From assembly GCA_026706385.1 (NCBI GenBank), contig JAPOYV010000086.1, positions 57,985-115,152 on the forward strand: a stretch of 57,168 bases of DNA, read 5' to 3'. The DNA comes from Gammaproteobacteria bacterium. Lineage in GTDB: Bacteria; Pseudomonadota; Gammaproteobacteria; Pseudomonadales; Azotimanducaceae. Position 1 is the first letter of the stretch, and every line of letters starts with the position of its first letter. This document shows positions 24,211-32,725 of the stretch, piece by piece. A program made the translations under genes and the position numbers. Under the pieces are notes generated by a model. The model was not told the DNA's origin, did not search any database, and saw nothing but the letters and a program-made list of their open reading frames with translations.

Positions 24211-24912
24211 TTAACGCCCCCGGGTCAAGCGACCTGTCACACTAACCCGCTGGTCGAACACGAAACACTCCCCCTCGAACGCGCCGTCGGTGCCATTTTC
24301 AGCTAGGTAACCGAGAATCCCGCCGTCCAACAGACAGACATCCTCGAAACCTCGCTCGATCAAGTACGCGGATGCCTTTTCGCAGCGGATCCCGCCCGTA
24401 CAGAACAGGGCCAGCCGGCGGTCCCGGCCCGTGTCGAGTTCACGGGCAACGAAGTCCCTGAATTCGCCGAACGTCCCGGTGTTCGCGCACTTGGCACCCC
24501 GGAACGTGCCGATGTCCGACTCGTAGCCGTTGCGGACGTCGAGCACGGTCACGGTCGGGTCACAAAGCAGACGGTCCCACGTCGCCGCGTCCACATGCGC
24601 ACCCACGGGCGTGATCGGCGAGAGCTCGAGTCCGAAGGTGACGATTTCGGGCTTCAGCCGCACCTTGAGCCGGTCGAACACCGGACTGTCCGCGTCCGCG
24701 GTACTCCACTTGACGTCCGCCTCCGGGAAATGCGCAGCCGCCACGCGTTCGATGCCCGGCCGCGCGCCGGCCAGCGCTGCATTCACCCCCTCGGCGGCGA
24801 GCAGCACCGTGCCTTTGAGCCCCTCGGCAGCACAGGCCTCGTCGAGGCTGTCACGTAGGGCGTCGAGGTCGTTCAGGGGGCGGAAGACGTAGAACGAAGC
24901 GACCGCTGTCAT
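24211..24912 (-). CDS. trhO: tRNA uridine(34) hydroxylase TrhO (rhodanese family, YceA)
   Basis: A 233-residue protein that uses oxygen to make 5-hydroxyuridine at tRNA position 34. The N-terminal acylphosphatase-like domain (about 5-90) includes LKGTVLLAAEGVNAALAG, and the rhodanese domain (about 105-225) has LDVRNGYESDIGTFRGA and the active-site loop FCTGGIRCEKASAYL with catalytic C171. ATG 24912 is used because it matches family N-termini (ASFYVFRPL) and overlaps the bolA stop region; the longer frame adds an unrelated 27 residues. Confidence 0.93.
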   Translation of the reverse strand: MTAVASFYVFRPLNDLDALRDSLDEACAAEGLKGTVLLAAEGVNAALAGARPGIERVAAAHFPEADVKWSTADADSPVFDRLKVRLKPEIVTFGLELSPITPVGAHVDAATWDRLLCDPTVTVLDVRNGYESDIGTFRGAKCANTGTFGEFRDFVARELDTGRDRRLALFCTGGIRCEKASAYLIERGFEDVCLLDGGILGYLAENGTDGAFEGECFVFDQRVSVTGRLTRGR

Positions 24913-25241
24913 CAGTCCGACCGCGCCGGGAGGCTCCCGTCCCCGCCGAGGCAAGGCGGCGACATCGGTGCGGAACCAAACCGTTCGCGCCACTCCGACG
25001 CCGTGTAGGTGTGCATCGCGAGCGCATGCACGCCGCCCGCGAGTTCCTCGGCCAGGGTGCTGTTGATGCGGCGATGCCGCTTGAGCAGGCGCTCGCCTTC
25101 GAAGGCTTGGGCCACTACCACTACCTTGAAGTGGGTTTCCGAGCCATGGGCCACGTTGTGGTTGCCGCTCTCGTTGACGACCTCGAGGTGCTCGGGGTCC
25201 AAGGCTTCGGCGAGCTTGCGTTCGATGCGTTCCTGCAACAT
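24912..25241 (-). CDS. bolA: BolA family protein
   Basis: A 109-residue BolA-type protein, partner of monothiol glutaredoxins in iron-sulfur and iron handling. The core is ERIERKLAEALDPEHLEVVN, then SETHFKVVVVAQAFEGERLL and the class II KH-like HRRINSTLAEELAGGVHALAMHTYTASEW, with the conserved histidine in GGVHAL. The tail after residue 90 is a non-conserved proline/glycine extension. Its stop overlaps the trhO start (TGATGA), so both are co-translated. Confidence 0.93.
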   Translation of the reverse strand: MLQERIERKLAEALDPEHLEVVNESGNHNVAHGSETHFKVVVVAQAFEGERLLKRHRRINSTLAEELAGGVHALAMHTYTASEWRERFGSAPMSPPCLGGDGSLPARSD

Positions 25242-25260
25242 GGCTGTCCTCTTGCTCGGG

Positions 25261-25974
25261 CTAGCAGCGAATCAGCACGACCGTCACGTTGTCGGTACCG
25301 CCCGCCTGGTTTGCGGCCTTGACCAGCGTCGCCGCAGCGTCAGCCAGATCGGCAGTGTCGGCGAGGGCCGAGGCGATCTCGTCGTCGGCGAGCATACCCG
25401 TGAGACCGTCGCTGCACATCAGCAGCGTATCGTTGCCCGTGACGTCGATCTCCGTAACGTCCGCCTGTACCGAGGGCTTGGCGCCGATGGCGCGCGTGAT
25501 GACGTTCCGATTGGGCGCGGTTCTCGCCTCGTCGGCGGAGATCACGCCCGCATCCACCCATTCCTGGACGAGGCTGTGGTCCTTGGTGACCTGGTGCAGG
25601 GCGCGTCCCCGCATTCGGTAGGCCCGTGAGTCGCCGACGTGGGCGATATAGCCCTTCGGCCCGTTGATGGCCGTCGCGACCAAGGTCGTGCCCATCCCCC
25701 GGTACGCGGAGACGGCGTTGGACATGCCCACGACGCGGGAGTTCGCCGCCTTCACGGCGGCGCCGAGGTGGTCGCCGGTCAGCGGTCCGCGCTTCAATGC
25801 CCCGGTCAGGTGCTCGAGAGCGGCGTCCACTGCGATCTCGGCGGCGACCCCGCCTGCACGGGTGCCCCCCATGCCGTCGGCCAGCAGCGCGAGCCCCAGG
25901 TCAGGCCGGGCTACGAAGATGTCCTGATTGTGCTCGCGCACCCGTCCAGGGTCGCTTTTGCCTTCAATCAGCAT
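25261..25974 (-). CDS. PP2C-type serine/threonine phosphatase
   Basis: A 237-residue soluble metal-dependent phosphatase (Stp1/PppA type) that removes phosphate from Ser/Thr. Motifs: REHNQD (13-18), LADGMGGTRAG (31-41) with metal-binding D33, AHVGDSRAYRM, CSDGLTGM and the last metal aspartate in GGTDNVTVVLI. ATG 25974 matches family N-termini (MLIEGKSDPGRVREHNQD). No Hanks-type kinase or FHA gene is adjacent, so the partner kinase is elsewhere. It ends 19 bp before the bolA start and may share its transcript. Confidence 0.92.
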   Translation of the reverse strand: MLIEGKSDPGRVREHNQDIFVARPDLGLALLADGMGGTRAGGVAAEIAVDAALEHLTGALKRGPLTGDHLGAAVKAANSRVVGMSNAVSAYRGMGTTLVATAINGPKGYIAHVGDSRAYRMRGRALHQVTKDHSLVQEWVDAGVISADEARTAPNRNVITRAIGAKPSVQADVTEIDVTGNDTLLMCSDGLTGMLADDEIASALADTADLADAAATLVKAANQAGGTDNVTVVLIRC

Positions 25975-26075
25975 GGCCGAAGTGTAGCTCGCGACTACCC
26001 CCGCGCAAGCGAGCGCATGAGGCGCGACGCGACGGCGTATGATTCTCATCAACGGGCCAGTTGTAGGGAACGGAC

Positions 26076-26939
26076 ATGTACAAGCAGATCGTCGGCGGCG
26101 TGATCGGCGTCGTGGTTTTAGGGCTACTGTGGAGCAGTTGGGTCATCGTGGAAAGCGGGCACGTCGGCGTGGTCCGCTTCCTCGGAGCCGTCGAGCCGGT
26201 TGCGCTCGAGGAGGGCTTCCATATGAAGATCCCGTTCGCGGAGGATGTCGTGCAACTCGACGTGCGCCTGCGCAAGGCGGAGAACGACGCGACGGCGGCC
26301 TCTAAGGACCTGCAGGTGGTTAGCACGCAGGTCGCCGTGCAGTACTCGCTGACCGGCCACGTGATGCCGCTCACCTTTCAACGCATCGGTGCGCGAGCCG
26401 GCACCGTGGAGGCGAACGTCATCTATCCCGCCATCATGGAATCCGTCAAGTCCATCACCGCGCAGTACACCGCGGAGGAACTCGTGACCCGGCGCGCCGA
26501 GGTGAAGGTACAGATCCAGGACGCCATCGCCGCCAACATCGAGACGACGCTGTCGCAGAAGGGCGCTGCCGGAGCCGTCGAACTGGCCAACGTCGCCATC
26601 ACCGACTTCGAGTTCTCCGCGGAGTTCAACCGCGCCATCGAAGAGAAGGTGCGCGCCGAGCAGGAGGCGCTGAAGGCCGAGAACGAGAAGCTGCGACGGG
26701 TCACCCAAGCGGAAGCCGCAGCCGCCGAGCGGACCCTGGCCGCCGATGCGGAGGCCTACCAGATCGAGGTCGCGTCAGTCGCCAAGGCCGAGGCCATTCG
26801 CCGCGAAGCGGAGGCGTTGCGCGACAATCCGGACCTGATCCAGCTCCGGCTGGCGGAGAAGTGGGACGGCCAACTACCCCAGTTCACCGGCGGCGACGCC
26901 ATTCCGCTGCTGAACGTCGACGCGCTCAGGGGCAACTGA
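26076..26939 (+). CDS. SPFH/Band 7 (prohibitin-like) membrane protein
   Basis: A 287-residue protein with an N-terminal membrane anchor (5-21, IVGGVIGVVVLGLLWSSWVI), an SPFH domain (about 22-190; SGHVGVVRFLGAVEPVALEEG, RKAENDATAASKDLQVVSTQ) and an alanine/glutamate-rich coiled coil (about 195-255) ending near FTGGDAIPLLNVDALRGN. It fits prohibitin/HflC-like scaffolds that ring membrane proteases or organise lipid domains. It is a single copy without an HflK partner or NfeD gene. Its stop overlaps the start of the downstream oxygenase gene by one base. Confidence 0.85.
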   Translation: MYKQIVGGVIGVVVLGLLWSSWVIVESGHVGVVRFLGAVEPVALEEGFHMKIPFAEDVVQLDVRLRKAENDATAASKDLQVVSTQVAVQYSLTGHVMPLTFQRIGARAGTVEANVIYPAIMESVKSITAQYTAEELVTRRAEVKVQIQDAIAANIETTLSQKGAAGAVELANVAITDFEFSAEFNRAIEEKVRAEQEALKAENEKLRRVTQAEAAAAERTLAADAEAYQIEVASVAKAEAIRREAEALRDNPDLIQLRLAEKWDGQLPQFTGGDAIPLLNVDALRGN

Positions 26940-27844
26940 TGGACGCGGGGGTAACGGTCACGCCCACGACGGCAACGTTGGGCGCCACCGTCACAGGTCC
27001 GCGCCTTGGGCGTTTGACGGCAGACCAGTGGCGCGCCATCGAAGCCGCCTTCCACGAGTACGCCGTGCTGATCTTCCCCGGCCAGCACCTGTCGGACGAG
27101 CAGCAGATGGCTTTCGGCGTACGTTTCGGTGAACTGTCCATCGAGTCCCTGTCGTTCGGCAATCAGCGCGACGATGGCACCTTGCGTGACGCCGACGACC
27201 CCCTCATGCGGCTGTTCCGCGGCAACGAGGGCTGGCACACGGACAGCTCGTTCCAGCCGATCTCCGCCAAGGCATCGATCCTGTCGGCGCGCACCGTACC
27301 GACCAAGGGAGGCGAGACCGAGTGGGCCGACATGCGTGCGGCGTTTGAGGCCCTCGACGTAGCGACGCGCGACCGGATCGCCGGGCTTGCCGCCTACCAC
27401 TCCCTCTATCACTCGCAGTCCGCCATAGGCGAAGGCGAAGACACGACGGCCAAAGGACTTGCGGTATTGCACGCCGGCGACCGAACCCGACCACCGGACT
27501 CGAGCGCAGGCTATCGCCAGGCCAACTCACCGCCGCTGCGACCGCTCGTCAAGGCCCATCCCGTGACCGGGAGGCCTGCCTTGTACATCGGCCGGCATGC
27601 CTACGGAATCCCCGGCCTGGACCCCGAGGCGTCACGCCGCCTGCTTGCCGACCTCGTCGACTTCGCATGTCGGCCACCACGGGTCCACACGCACCGCTGG
27701 CAGCCGGGGGATGTCGTGATCTGGGACAACCGCTGCGTGCTGCACCGCGCCCGACCGTGGAGCCTCGACGAGCCGCGCGTGATGCATCACACGCGCGTCA
27801 ACGGGGATCCGGCCACCGAGAGCGCCCTAGCCGAAGCGGCGTAG
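26939..27844 (+). CDS. TauD/TfdA family Fe(II)/2-oxoglutarate dioxygenase
   Basis: A 301-residue TauD-family oxygenase. Iron ligands are H100 and D102 in EGWHTDSSF and the distal H269 in VLHRARPWSLDEPRV, with R271 or R280 positioned for 2-oxoglutarate; the strand GDVVIWDNRCVLH is typical. Members hydroxylate taurine, aryloxyacetates, carnitine precursors and other small acids; nothing here shows the substrate. Start ATG 26939 shares a base with the stop of the SPFH gene (TGATG), which is unusual coupling for an oxygenase. It ends convergent with dgkA. Confidence 0.88.
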   Translation: MDAGVTVTPTTATLGATVTGPRLGRLTADQWRAIEAAFHEYAVLIFPGQHLSDEQQMAFGVRFGELSIESLSFGNQRDDGTLRDADDPLMRLFRGNEGWHTDSSFQPISAKASILSARTVPTKGGETEWADMRAAFEALDVATRDRIAGLAAYHSLYHSQSAIGEGEDTTAKGLAVLHAGDRTRPPDSSAGYRQANSPPLRPLVKAHPVTGRPALYIGRHAYGIPGLDPEASRRLLADLVDFACRPPRVHTHRWQPGDVVIWDNRCVLHRARPWSLDEPRVMHHTRVNGDPATESALAEAA

Positions 27845-27859
27845 GGCACGGCCGAGCTT

Positions 27860-28234
27860 TCAGGCCAGGAAACGGTCGATCGCCACCAAGGACCACGTCA
27901 CGACTACGATCACGAGACTCACGAACACGGCCGCGGAGCCCATGTCCTTGGCTCGCCCTGCGAGTTGATGGTGCTCTTCGCCGATCCGGTCCACGACCGC
28001 CTCGACCGCTGAGTTCAAAAGCTCGGCCACCAAGACAAGGCCGGTTGCCGCGATCAGTAGCGCGGCCTGCGTATACGTCTCGGCGAGCAGGAAGGCGCAA
28101 GGCACGAGGATGATCGCCAGCAGGCACTCCTGTCGGAATGCGGACTCGTACCGCCAGGCGGAGCGAAAGCCTAGCACGGAGAAGCGGAACGCCTTGACGA
28201 TCCGCGCCAACCCGGTGTGGCCCGGCTTAGGCAT
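27860..28234 (-). CDS. dgkA: diacylglycerol kinase DgkA
   Basis: A 124-residue three-helix inner-membrane kinase that recycles diacylglycerol to phosphatidate during membrane-derived glycan synthesis. The diagnostic motif ELLNSAVEAVVDRIGEEHH (70-88) and the N-terminal amphipathic FRSAWRYESAFRQE are present. Its ATG lies inside the last codons of the CDF transporter gene (8-nt overlap), so expression is coupled. Confidence 0.96.
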   Translation of the reverse strand: MPKPGHTGLARIVKAFRFSVLGFRSAWRYESAFRQECLLAIILVPCAFLLAETYTQAALLIAATGLVLVAELLNSAVEAVVDRIGEEHHQLAGRAKDMGSAAVFVSLVIVVVTWSLVAIDRFLA

Positions 28235-29114
28235 GCTGGTCTTCGTCCGGACAGTCGCCGTGCTCCACCTGCACGGTGGAGTGATGAATGTCGAAGGCCG
28301 CCTTGAGGACCGCCTTGATGCGCTCGATGGTCGACTGCGTATCCGCGGTCGCCTCCACGGTGGCGTGCAACGTGAGCACCGGGCGTTCGTTGGTCAACGC
28401 CCAGGCATGCACCTGATGGACTGCCACCACGCCTGGCACCTCGGCTGTCAGCGCCGTCTGGACCTCGGCGATGTCGAATCCCCTGGGCGACGCCTCGAGC
28501 AGGATATGGCCTGCGTCCCGCAGCACGCGCCAGGCACTGCGGCCAATGATCGCGGCCACAGCCAACGCGAGCACCGGGTCCGCCCAACGCCAGCCGAACG
28601 CAAGGACGGCTAGAGCCGAGGTGATCGCCGCGACCGAGCCGAGCAGGTCGCCGAGCACGTGCAGCGCGGCACTGCGCACATTCAGGTTGTCGGTTCCATG
28701 GAGCATGCGATAGGCGACGACGTTGACCACGAGGCCGACCAGCGCCACACCGAGAACCGGCAGCGGCAGGATGGCTTCCGGGGCACGTAGCCGGCCCAGC
28801 GCTTCATAGGCAATCCACGCGCACAAGGCGATCAATGCCAACCCGTTGACGAAGGCCGCGAGCACCTGAAACCGGTGGTAGCCGTAGGTCAAGGTGTCCG
28901 TCGCGGCGCGACGCGATAGCCGCATGGCGAACCACGACAGGGCAAGTGCCGACGCGTCGAGGAACATGTGCCCCGCGTCGGCCGCCAGGGTGAGCGAATT
29001 GCCGATCACCGCACCGACGATCTCCACGCCCGCGAACCCCGCGATCAGCCAGAACGCGCGCCCGAGCATCCGCTCGTAACGGCGATCGCGATCACGGTTT
29101 TGGCGGGCGTCCAC
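28227..29114 (-). CDS. cation diffusion facilitator, Zn-type (ZitB/CzcD-like)
   Basis: A 295-residue six-helix metal/proton antiporter. Helix II has H49-x3-D53 (DAGHMFLDAS) and helix V has HVLGD, the HxxxD pair typical of zinc-selective members rather than the DxxxD of FieF. The C-terminal cytoplasmic domain ends with HHSTVQVEHGDCPDEDQH, a metal-binding tail. The start is GTG at 29114; the longer frame upstream would have no ribosome site and reads antisense to the alcohol dehydrogenase promoter. Divergent from the alcohol dehydrogenase gene, 87 bp away. Confidence 0.9.
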   Translation of the reverse strand: MDARQNRDRDRRYERMLGRAFWLIAGFAGVEIVGAVIGNSLTLAADAGHMFLDASALALSWFAMRLSRRAATDTLTYGYHRFQVLAAFVNGLALIALCAWIAYEALGRLRAPEAILPLPVLGVALVGLVVNVVAYRMLHGTDNLNVRSAALHVLGDLLGSVAAITSALAVLAFGWRWADPVLALAVAAIIGRSAWRVLRDAGHILLEASPRGFDIAEVQTALTAEVPGVVAVHQVHAWALTNERPVLTLHATVEATADTQSTIERIKAVLKAAFDIHHSTVQVEHGDCPDEDQHA

Positions 29115-29201
29115 GTTGCACAACCTCGACTTGCCCAGCGCGACCGTGCATTGTACGCGCAGCCGCCGTGGACGGACGTTGGTCGCTTGGGGGGAGCAGC
29201 G

Positions 29202-30221
29202 ATGAAGGCAGCCGCTTGGAACACGACCGGGTCGTTGGACGTCATCGACGGCCCAGCACCCGAGCCACCACCGGGATGGGCGCGTCTCGCCGTCGCGGCT
29301 TGCGGCATCTGCGGATCCGATCTGCACGGCTTTCGCCACCGCGGCGGCGGACAGGCGGGGCATCAACCCGGCCACGAAGTCGCCGGCTTCGTCGACAAGG
29401 TGAACGCCGACGTCCCTCTCACCGAAGGCACGCTCTACGCGCTAGAACCGATCGACTCGTGCGGTCACTGCGGCCACTGCAGCACGGGGCATTACAACGT
29501 CTGTCGGAACCGCCGCTTGATCGGTGCCGGCGCCCCCGGCGGACTGGCCGAGCAGGTGCTGGTCCCCGCGCACCGGCTGCACCCCCTACCGGACGGTTTC
29601 GACGGCCACTTGGCGGCGTTGTCGGAGCCGCTCGGCGTCTGCGTGCGCGGTGCGCGACTCGGGCGGATCGGGTTCGCCGGCCGCGTCGCCATCATCGGCG
29701 CCGGCACCATCGGCCTGCTGTCCATTCCGGCCGCCCTGGCCGCGGGCGCTGGCGAAGTGCTGATCACGGCCCGTCATCCGCAACAGCGCGAACTGGCACG
29801 GCACCTCGGCGCGCACCAGGTCTTCGCCGACACGCAATCGCTCGTCGATGCCGTCGGCAACGGCTACGCCGAGACGGTGATCGAGACGGTCGGCGGCAAG
29901 GCGGACACGTTGATCGACGCCGCGACGCTTGCCGCGCCCGGCGGCACCATCGTCAAGCTCGGCATCTTCATGGGCACGACGCCCATCCCGAGTCTCGTGT
30001 TCTTCGACAAGGAACTCACCCTCGTCGCGTCGAACTGCTACGCCTTCGACGGTGCGGTGAGCGATTTCGCGATGACGACCGCGCTACTTCAAGACCTCGC
30101 CGACAAGCTCGAGCCGGTGATCACGCACCGATTCGGCCTTGGCGACGTCAATCGCGCCTTCGAAACGGCACTCGACAAGGGTACGGGGTCCATCAAGGTT
30201 CAGATCTCGCCCCTCTTGTGA
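29202..30221 (+). CDS. zinc-dependent alcohol dehydrogenase (MDR family)
   Basis: A 339-residue medium-chain dehydrogenase. Catalytic zinc ligands are C37 in CGICGSDLH and H58-E59 in GHEVAG; structural zinc is held by C87, C90, C93 and C101 (CGHCGHCSTGHYNVC). The NAD(P) fold has VAIIGAGTIGLLS. It resembles threonine/sorbitol dehydrogenase-like members; the substrate is not predictable. GGGGGGAG lies 5 nt before ATG 29202. Stop and the next gene's GTG overlap (GTGA). Confidence 0.9.
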   Translation: MKAAAWNTTGSLDVIDGPAPEPPPGWARLAVAACGICGSDLHGFRHRGGGQAGHQPGHEVAGFVDKVNADVPLTEGTLYALEPIDSCGHCGHCSTGHYNVCRNRRLIGAGAPGGLAEQVLVPAHRLHPLPDGFDGHLAALSEPLGVCVRGARLGRIGFAGRVAIIGAGTIGLLSIPAALAAGAGEVLITARHPQQRELARHLGAHQVFADTQSLVDAVGNGYAETVIETVGGKADTLIDAATLAAPGGTIVKLGIFMGTTPIPSLVFFDKELTLVASNCYAFDGAVSDFAMTTALLQDLADKLEPVITHRFGLGDVNRAFETALDKGTGSIKVQISPLL

Positions 30222-30784
30222 AGGAACCTTTCGATCGGACCTTCTACGAGCGCGATCCGCGCGAAGTTGCCCCCGCCCTGCTCGGCGCCGTGCTCGTGCA
30301 CGGACCCACCTCGGGGATGATCGTCGAGACGGAGGCATATCTCGCCGAGCGGGATCCGGCAGCCCACGCCTTCCGTGGCAAGACGCCGCGCACGGCCGTG
30401 CTGTTCGGACCCCCTGGCCATGCCTACGTCTACCGGACGCGGGCGCACCACTGCCTGAACGTCGCCGTTCAGGAGGAAGGCGTCCCGGGTTGCGTACTGA
30501 TCCGGGCCGTTGCGCCCGTCACCGGCATCGCCACCATGCGCCGCCGTCGCGGCGACGTGCCCGAGCGGCGACTGACCGACGGCCCCGCCAAGCTGTGCCA
30601 GGCGTTCGCCATCGACATCAGGCACTACGGCGTCGACCTCACTACTCGCGACGGACTGGCGATCCTCGACGACGGCGCACGCCACGCCACGGTACAGACC
30701 GGTCCGCGCGTCGGCATCTCGGTGGCGACGACGTGGCCGTTGCGGTACTGGCTGCCGGCCGAGCGCCACGTTGCCCACCTTTGA
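30218..30784 (+). CDS. mpg: 3-methyladenine DNA glycosylase (AAG/Mpg family)
   Basis: A 188-residue alkyladenine glycosylase that removes alkylated purines. The active-site segment is GMIVETEAYL with E39 as general base, followed by DPAAHAFRGKTPRTAVLFGP and PGHAYVYRTRAHHCLNVAV; near the end DLTTRDGLAILDD and GPRVGIS are typical. GTG 30218 is the start because it overlaps the dehydrogenase stop and gives the usual length. The YG of the common YLIYGMH motif is TR here, a mild departure. Confidence 0.9.
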   Translation: MKEPFDRTFYERDPREVAPALLGAVLVHGPTSGMIVETEAYLAERDPAAHAFRGKTPRTAVLFGPPGHAYVYRTRAHHCLNVAVQEEGVPGCVLIRAVAPVTGIATMRRRRGDVPERRLTDGPAKLCQAFAIDIRHYGVDLTTRDGLAILDDGARHATVQTGPRVGISVATTWPLRYWLPAERHVAHL

Positions 30785-30844
30785 CCGGGCCGCTACAAAG
30801 CCTATGATGCGCAGATTAGTCGAAGGCCAGACCGGAGAATCCTA

Positions 30845-31072
30845 ATGTTCGGGCCCAGGGAACTCGTCGTCGTCCTCATCGTGCTGGTGATCGTGCTCGT
30901 GGTGTTCGGGCCGAAGCGCATCAAGAGCCTCGGCTCGGAACTGGGGAACGCGATCAAGGGCTTCCGCAGCGCCGTGCGCGAAAAGGACGCCGAGGAAGAC
31001 GCCGCCGGCACGGAGGCGCTCGCGAAGGAGACCGCGGACGCAGACGCCAAGGCGGAAACCAAAGTCAAGTAG
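30845..31072 (+). CDS. tatA: twin-arginine translocase subunit TatA
   Basis: A 75-residue TatA: one N-terminal helix (ELVVVLIVLVIVLVVF, 6-21), the hinge FGPKRI, then the amphipathic helix LGSELGNAIKGFRSAV and an acidic/alanine tail. It forms the pore-like assembly for folded proteins. GGAG 8 nt upstream supports the ATG. First gene of tatABC. Confidence 0.93.
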   Translation: MFGPRELVVVLIVLVIVLVVFGPKRIKSLGSELGNAIKGFRSAVREKDAEEDAAGTEALAKETADADAKAETKVK

Positions 31073-31081
31073 AAACGGCTG

Positions 31082-31432
31082 ATGTTCGACATCAGCCTCT
31101 TCGAGTTCTTCATCGCGGCCGTGGTCGCGCTGCTGATACTCGGGCCTGAGCGTCTGCCGGTCGCCATGCGAACCATGGGGCTCTGGATCGGGCGCTTGCG
31201 ACGCAGCTACTTCCAGGTCAAGAACGAGATCGAACGCGAGATCGGCATGGACGAGGTCCGCCGCCAACTGCACAACGAACAGGTCATGGAGGATGTCCGT
31301 CGCGTCGAGCGCGAGGTCCGTGGAATCGGCGACGACCTCAACGGAACCGAACCCAAGACCGCTTCACAGCCGCCGCCCGATGCGCCCCCGGTGACACCGC
31401 AGCATGCTGAACGTGGCGAAGAAAAGCCCTGA
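31082..31432 (+). CDS. tatB: twin-arginine translocase subunit TatB
   Basis: A 116-residue TatB: N-terminal helix FDISLFEFFIAAVVALLILG with the conserved early glutamate (E8), GPERLPVAMRTMG, then a long amphipathic helix and a proline-rich tail. With TatC it forms the receptor for twin-arginine signals. The last 29 nt overlap tatC. Confidence 0.94.
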   Translation: MFDISLFEFFIAAVVALLILGPERLPVAMRTMGLWIGRLRRSYFQVKNEIEREIGMDEVRRQLHNEQVMEDVRRVEREVRGIGDDLNGTEPKTASQPPPDAPPVTPQHAERGEEKP

Positions 31433-32186
31433 CGAAAACAAGGAGCGGCAGCACGACGAGAAGGTCGACGCGAACGAGCAGCCCTTTCTCAGTCACCTGA
31501 TCGAACTGCGCCAGCGCATCCTGCGCAGCCTGCTTTTCCTCGTCGGCGTGTTCGTACCGGTCTTCTACTTCGTCAGAGATATCTTCGACTTCGTATCCGA
31601 ACCCCTGCGGGCCCAACTCCCGGGCGAAATGATCGCGACACAGGTGGCCTCGCCATTCCTGACGCCGTTCAAGCTCGCGGTGTACACCACGATCTTCATT
31701 ACCATCCCGTTCCTGCTGCACCAGGCCTGGGGTTTCGTGTCCCCGGGCCTCTATCTGCGCGAGAAGCGTTTCGCGGTCCCGCTTCTCGTGTCGAGCACGG
31801 TCCTGTTCTACCTCGGCATGGCGTTCGCCTACTACGCCGTGTTTCCCCTCGTGTTCCAGTTCTTCGCAAGCGTCACGCCGACCGACGTCGCGATGATGAC
31901 CGACATCAACCACTACCTGGACTTCGTACTGAAGCTGTTCTTCGCCTTCGGCCTCGCCTTCGAGATCCCGGTGGCGACCGTCTTGCTGGCCCTCACGGGG
32001 CTCACGTCCTCGCGCAGCATGGCGCGGAAACGTCCCTACGTGATCGTGGGTTGCTTCGTCGTCGGCATGCTCATCACGCCGCCGGACGTGATCAGCCAGA
32101 TCCTGCTCGCGGTGCCCGCATGGCTCTTGTTCGAGATCGGCATCCTGCTCGCCCGCATGGTGGAGAAGCCCGACATCAACGATTGA
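31404..32186 (+). CDS. tatC: twin-arginine translocase subunit TatC
   Basis: A 260-residue six-helix membrane protein. Family landmarks are FLSHLIELRQRILRS (29-43), FKLAVYTTIFITIPFLLHQA with the periplasmic SPGLYLREKR and the C-terminal half DVISQILLAVPAWLLFEIGI. It recognises the twin-arginine signal peptide. ATG 31404 lies inside tatB; GTG 31413 is an alternative. There is no tatD after it; dtd follows on the other strand. Confidence 0.96.
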   Translation: MLNVAKKSPDENKERQHDEKVDANEQPFLSHLIELRQRILRSLLFLVGVFVPVFYFVRDIFDFVSEPLRAQLPGEMIATQVASPFLTPFKLAVYTTIFITIPFLLHQAWGFVSPGLYLREKRFAVPLLVSSTVLFYLGMAFAYYAVFPLVFQFFASVTPTDVAMMTDINHYLDFVLKLFFAFGLAFEIPVATVLLALTGLTSSRSMARKRPYVIVGCFVVGMLITPPDVISQILLAVPAWLLFEIGILLARMVEKPDIND

Positions 32187-32205
32187 GCGCGCCAGCCACC
32201 TCGCC

Positions 32206-32682
32206 TCAGTTCGCTTCCAGCAATACGGTCACCGGCCCATCGTTGACCAGGGCGACGCGCATCTCTGCGCCGAACGCGCCCGTTTCCACCTGCTCGCAGC
32301 CGGTGCGCAAGCCCGCCACGTAGGACTCGTAAAGCGGCAGGGCGACTTCGGGCGGAGCCGCATCACCGAAGCTCGGCCGGTTGCCGCGCCCGGTGTCGGC
32401 GGCGAGGGTGAACTGCGACACCGCGAGGACGCCGCCGCCGACATCGAGCACCGACCGATTCATCGGTTTGGACGCACGGCTGCGCGTTGTATCAGCGTAG
32501 CCGTGCGCATCATCAGCGAAGATGCGCGCCGCCAAGGTCCGCTCGGCCAAGCGCGTTGCGAGCCGTTCGTGATCGTCGCGGAATACCCCGAGGAGGACCA
32601 GCAGCCCGTGGTCGATCGCGGCGATCTCGCGCCCGTCGACGGAAACCGCCGCACGGCTGACGCGTTGCAGTAAGGCGCGCAT
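32206..32682 (-). CDS. dtd: D-aminoacyl-tRNA deacylase Dtd with inserted loop
   Basis: A 158-residue Dtd that clears D-amino acids and glycine from mischarged tRNA. Family motifs MRALLQRVSRAAVSVDG at the start, SQFTLAADT in the middle and VNDGPVTVLLE at the end (the Gly-cisPro type GPVT) are intact. Between ARIFADD and MNRSVLDVGGG, where homologues have only EEGK or similar, there are about 12 additional residues (HGYADTTRSRASKP); the DNA of this insert is an inverted repeat. ATG 32682 gives the normal N-terminus. Confidence 0.95.
   Translation of the reverse strand: MRALLQRVSRAAVSVDGREIAAIDHGLLVLLGVFRDDHERLATRLAERTLAARIFADDAHGYADTTRSRASKPMNRSVLDVGGGVLAVSQFTLAADTGRGNRPSFGDAAPPEVALPLYESYVAGLRTGCEQVETGAFGAEMRVALVNDGPVTVLLEAN
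32473..32507. repeat. 35-bp palindromic insert in dtd
   Basis: Perfect 9-bp arms CGCACGGCT (32473-32481) and AGCCGTGCG (32499-32507) enclose a 17-nt loop. They coincide with the extra residues of Dtd, so a palindromic element seems to have inserted in frame. Confidence 0.65.
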
Positions 32683-32725
32683 GGGGAGCCCCGTCGTTGG
32701 CCGGTAGGGGCGTAAAATACCGGCT

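Noticed and set aside
26038-26043. TATGAT as -10 element for the SPFH gene
   Set aside because: No acceptable -35 sequence 16 to 18 bp upstream.
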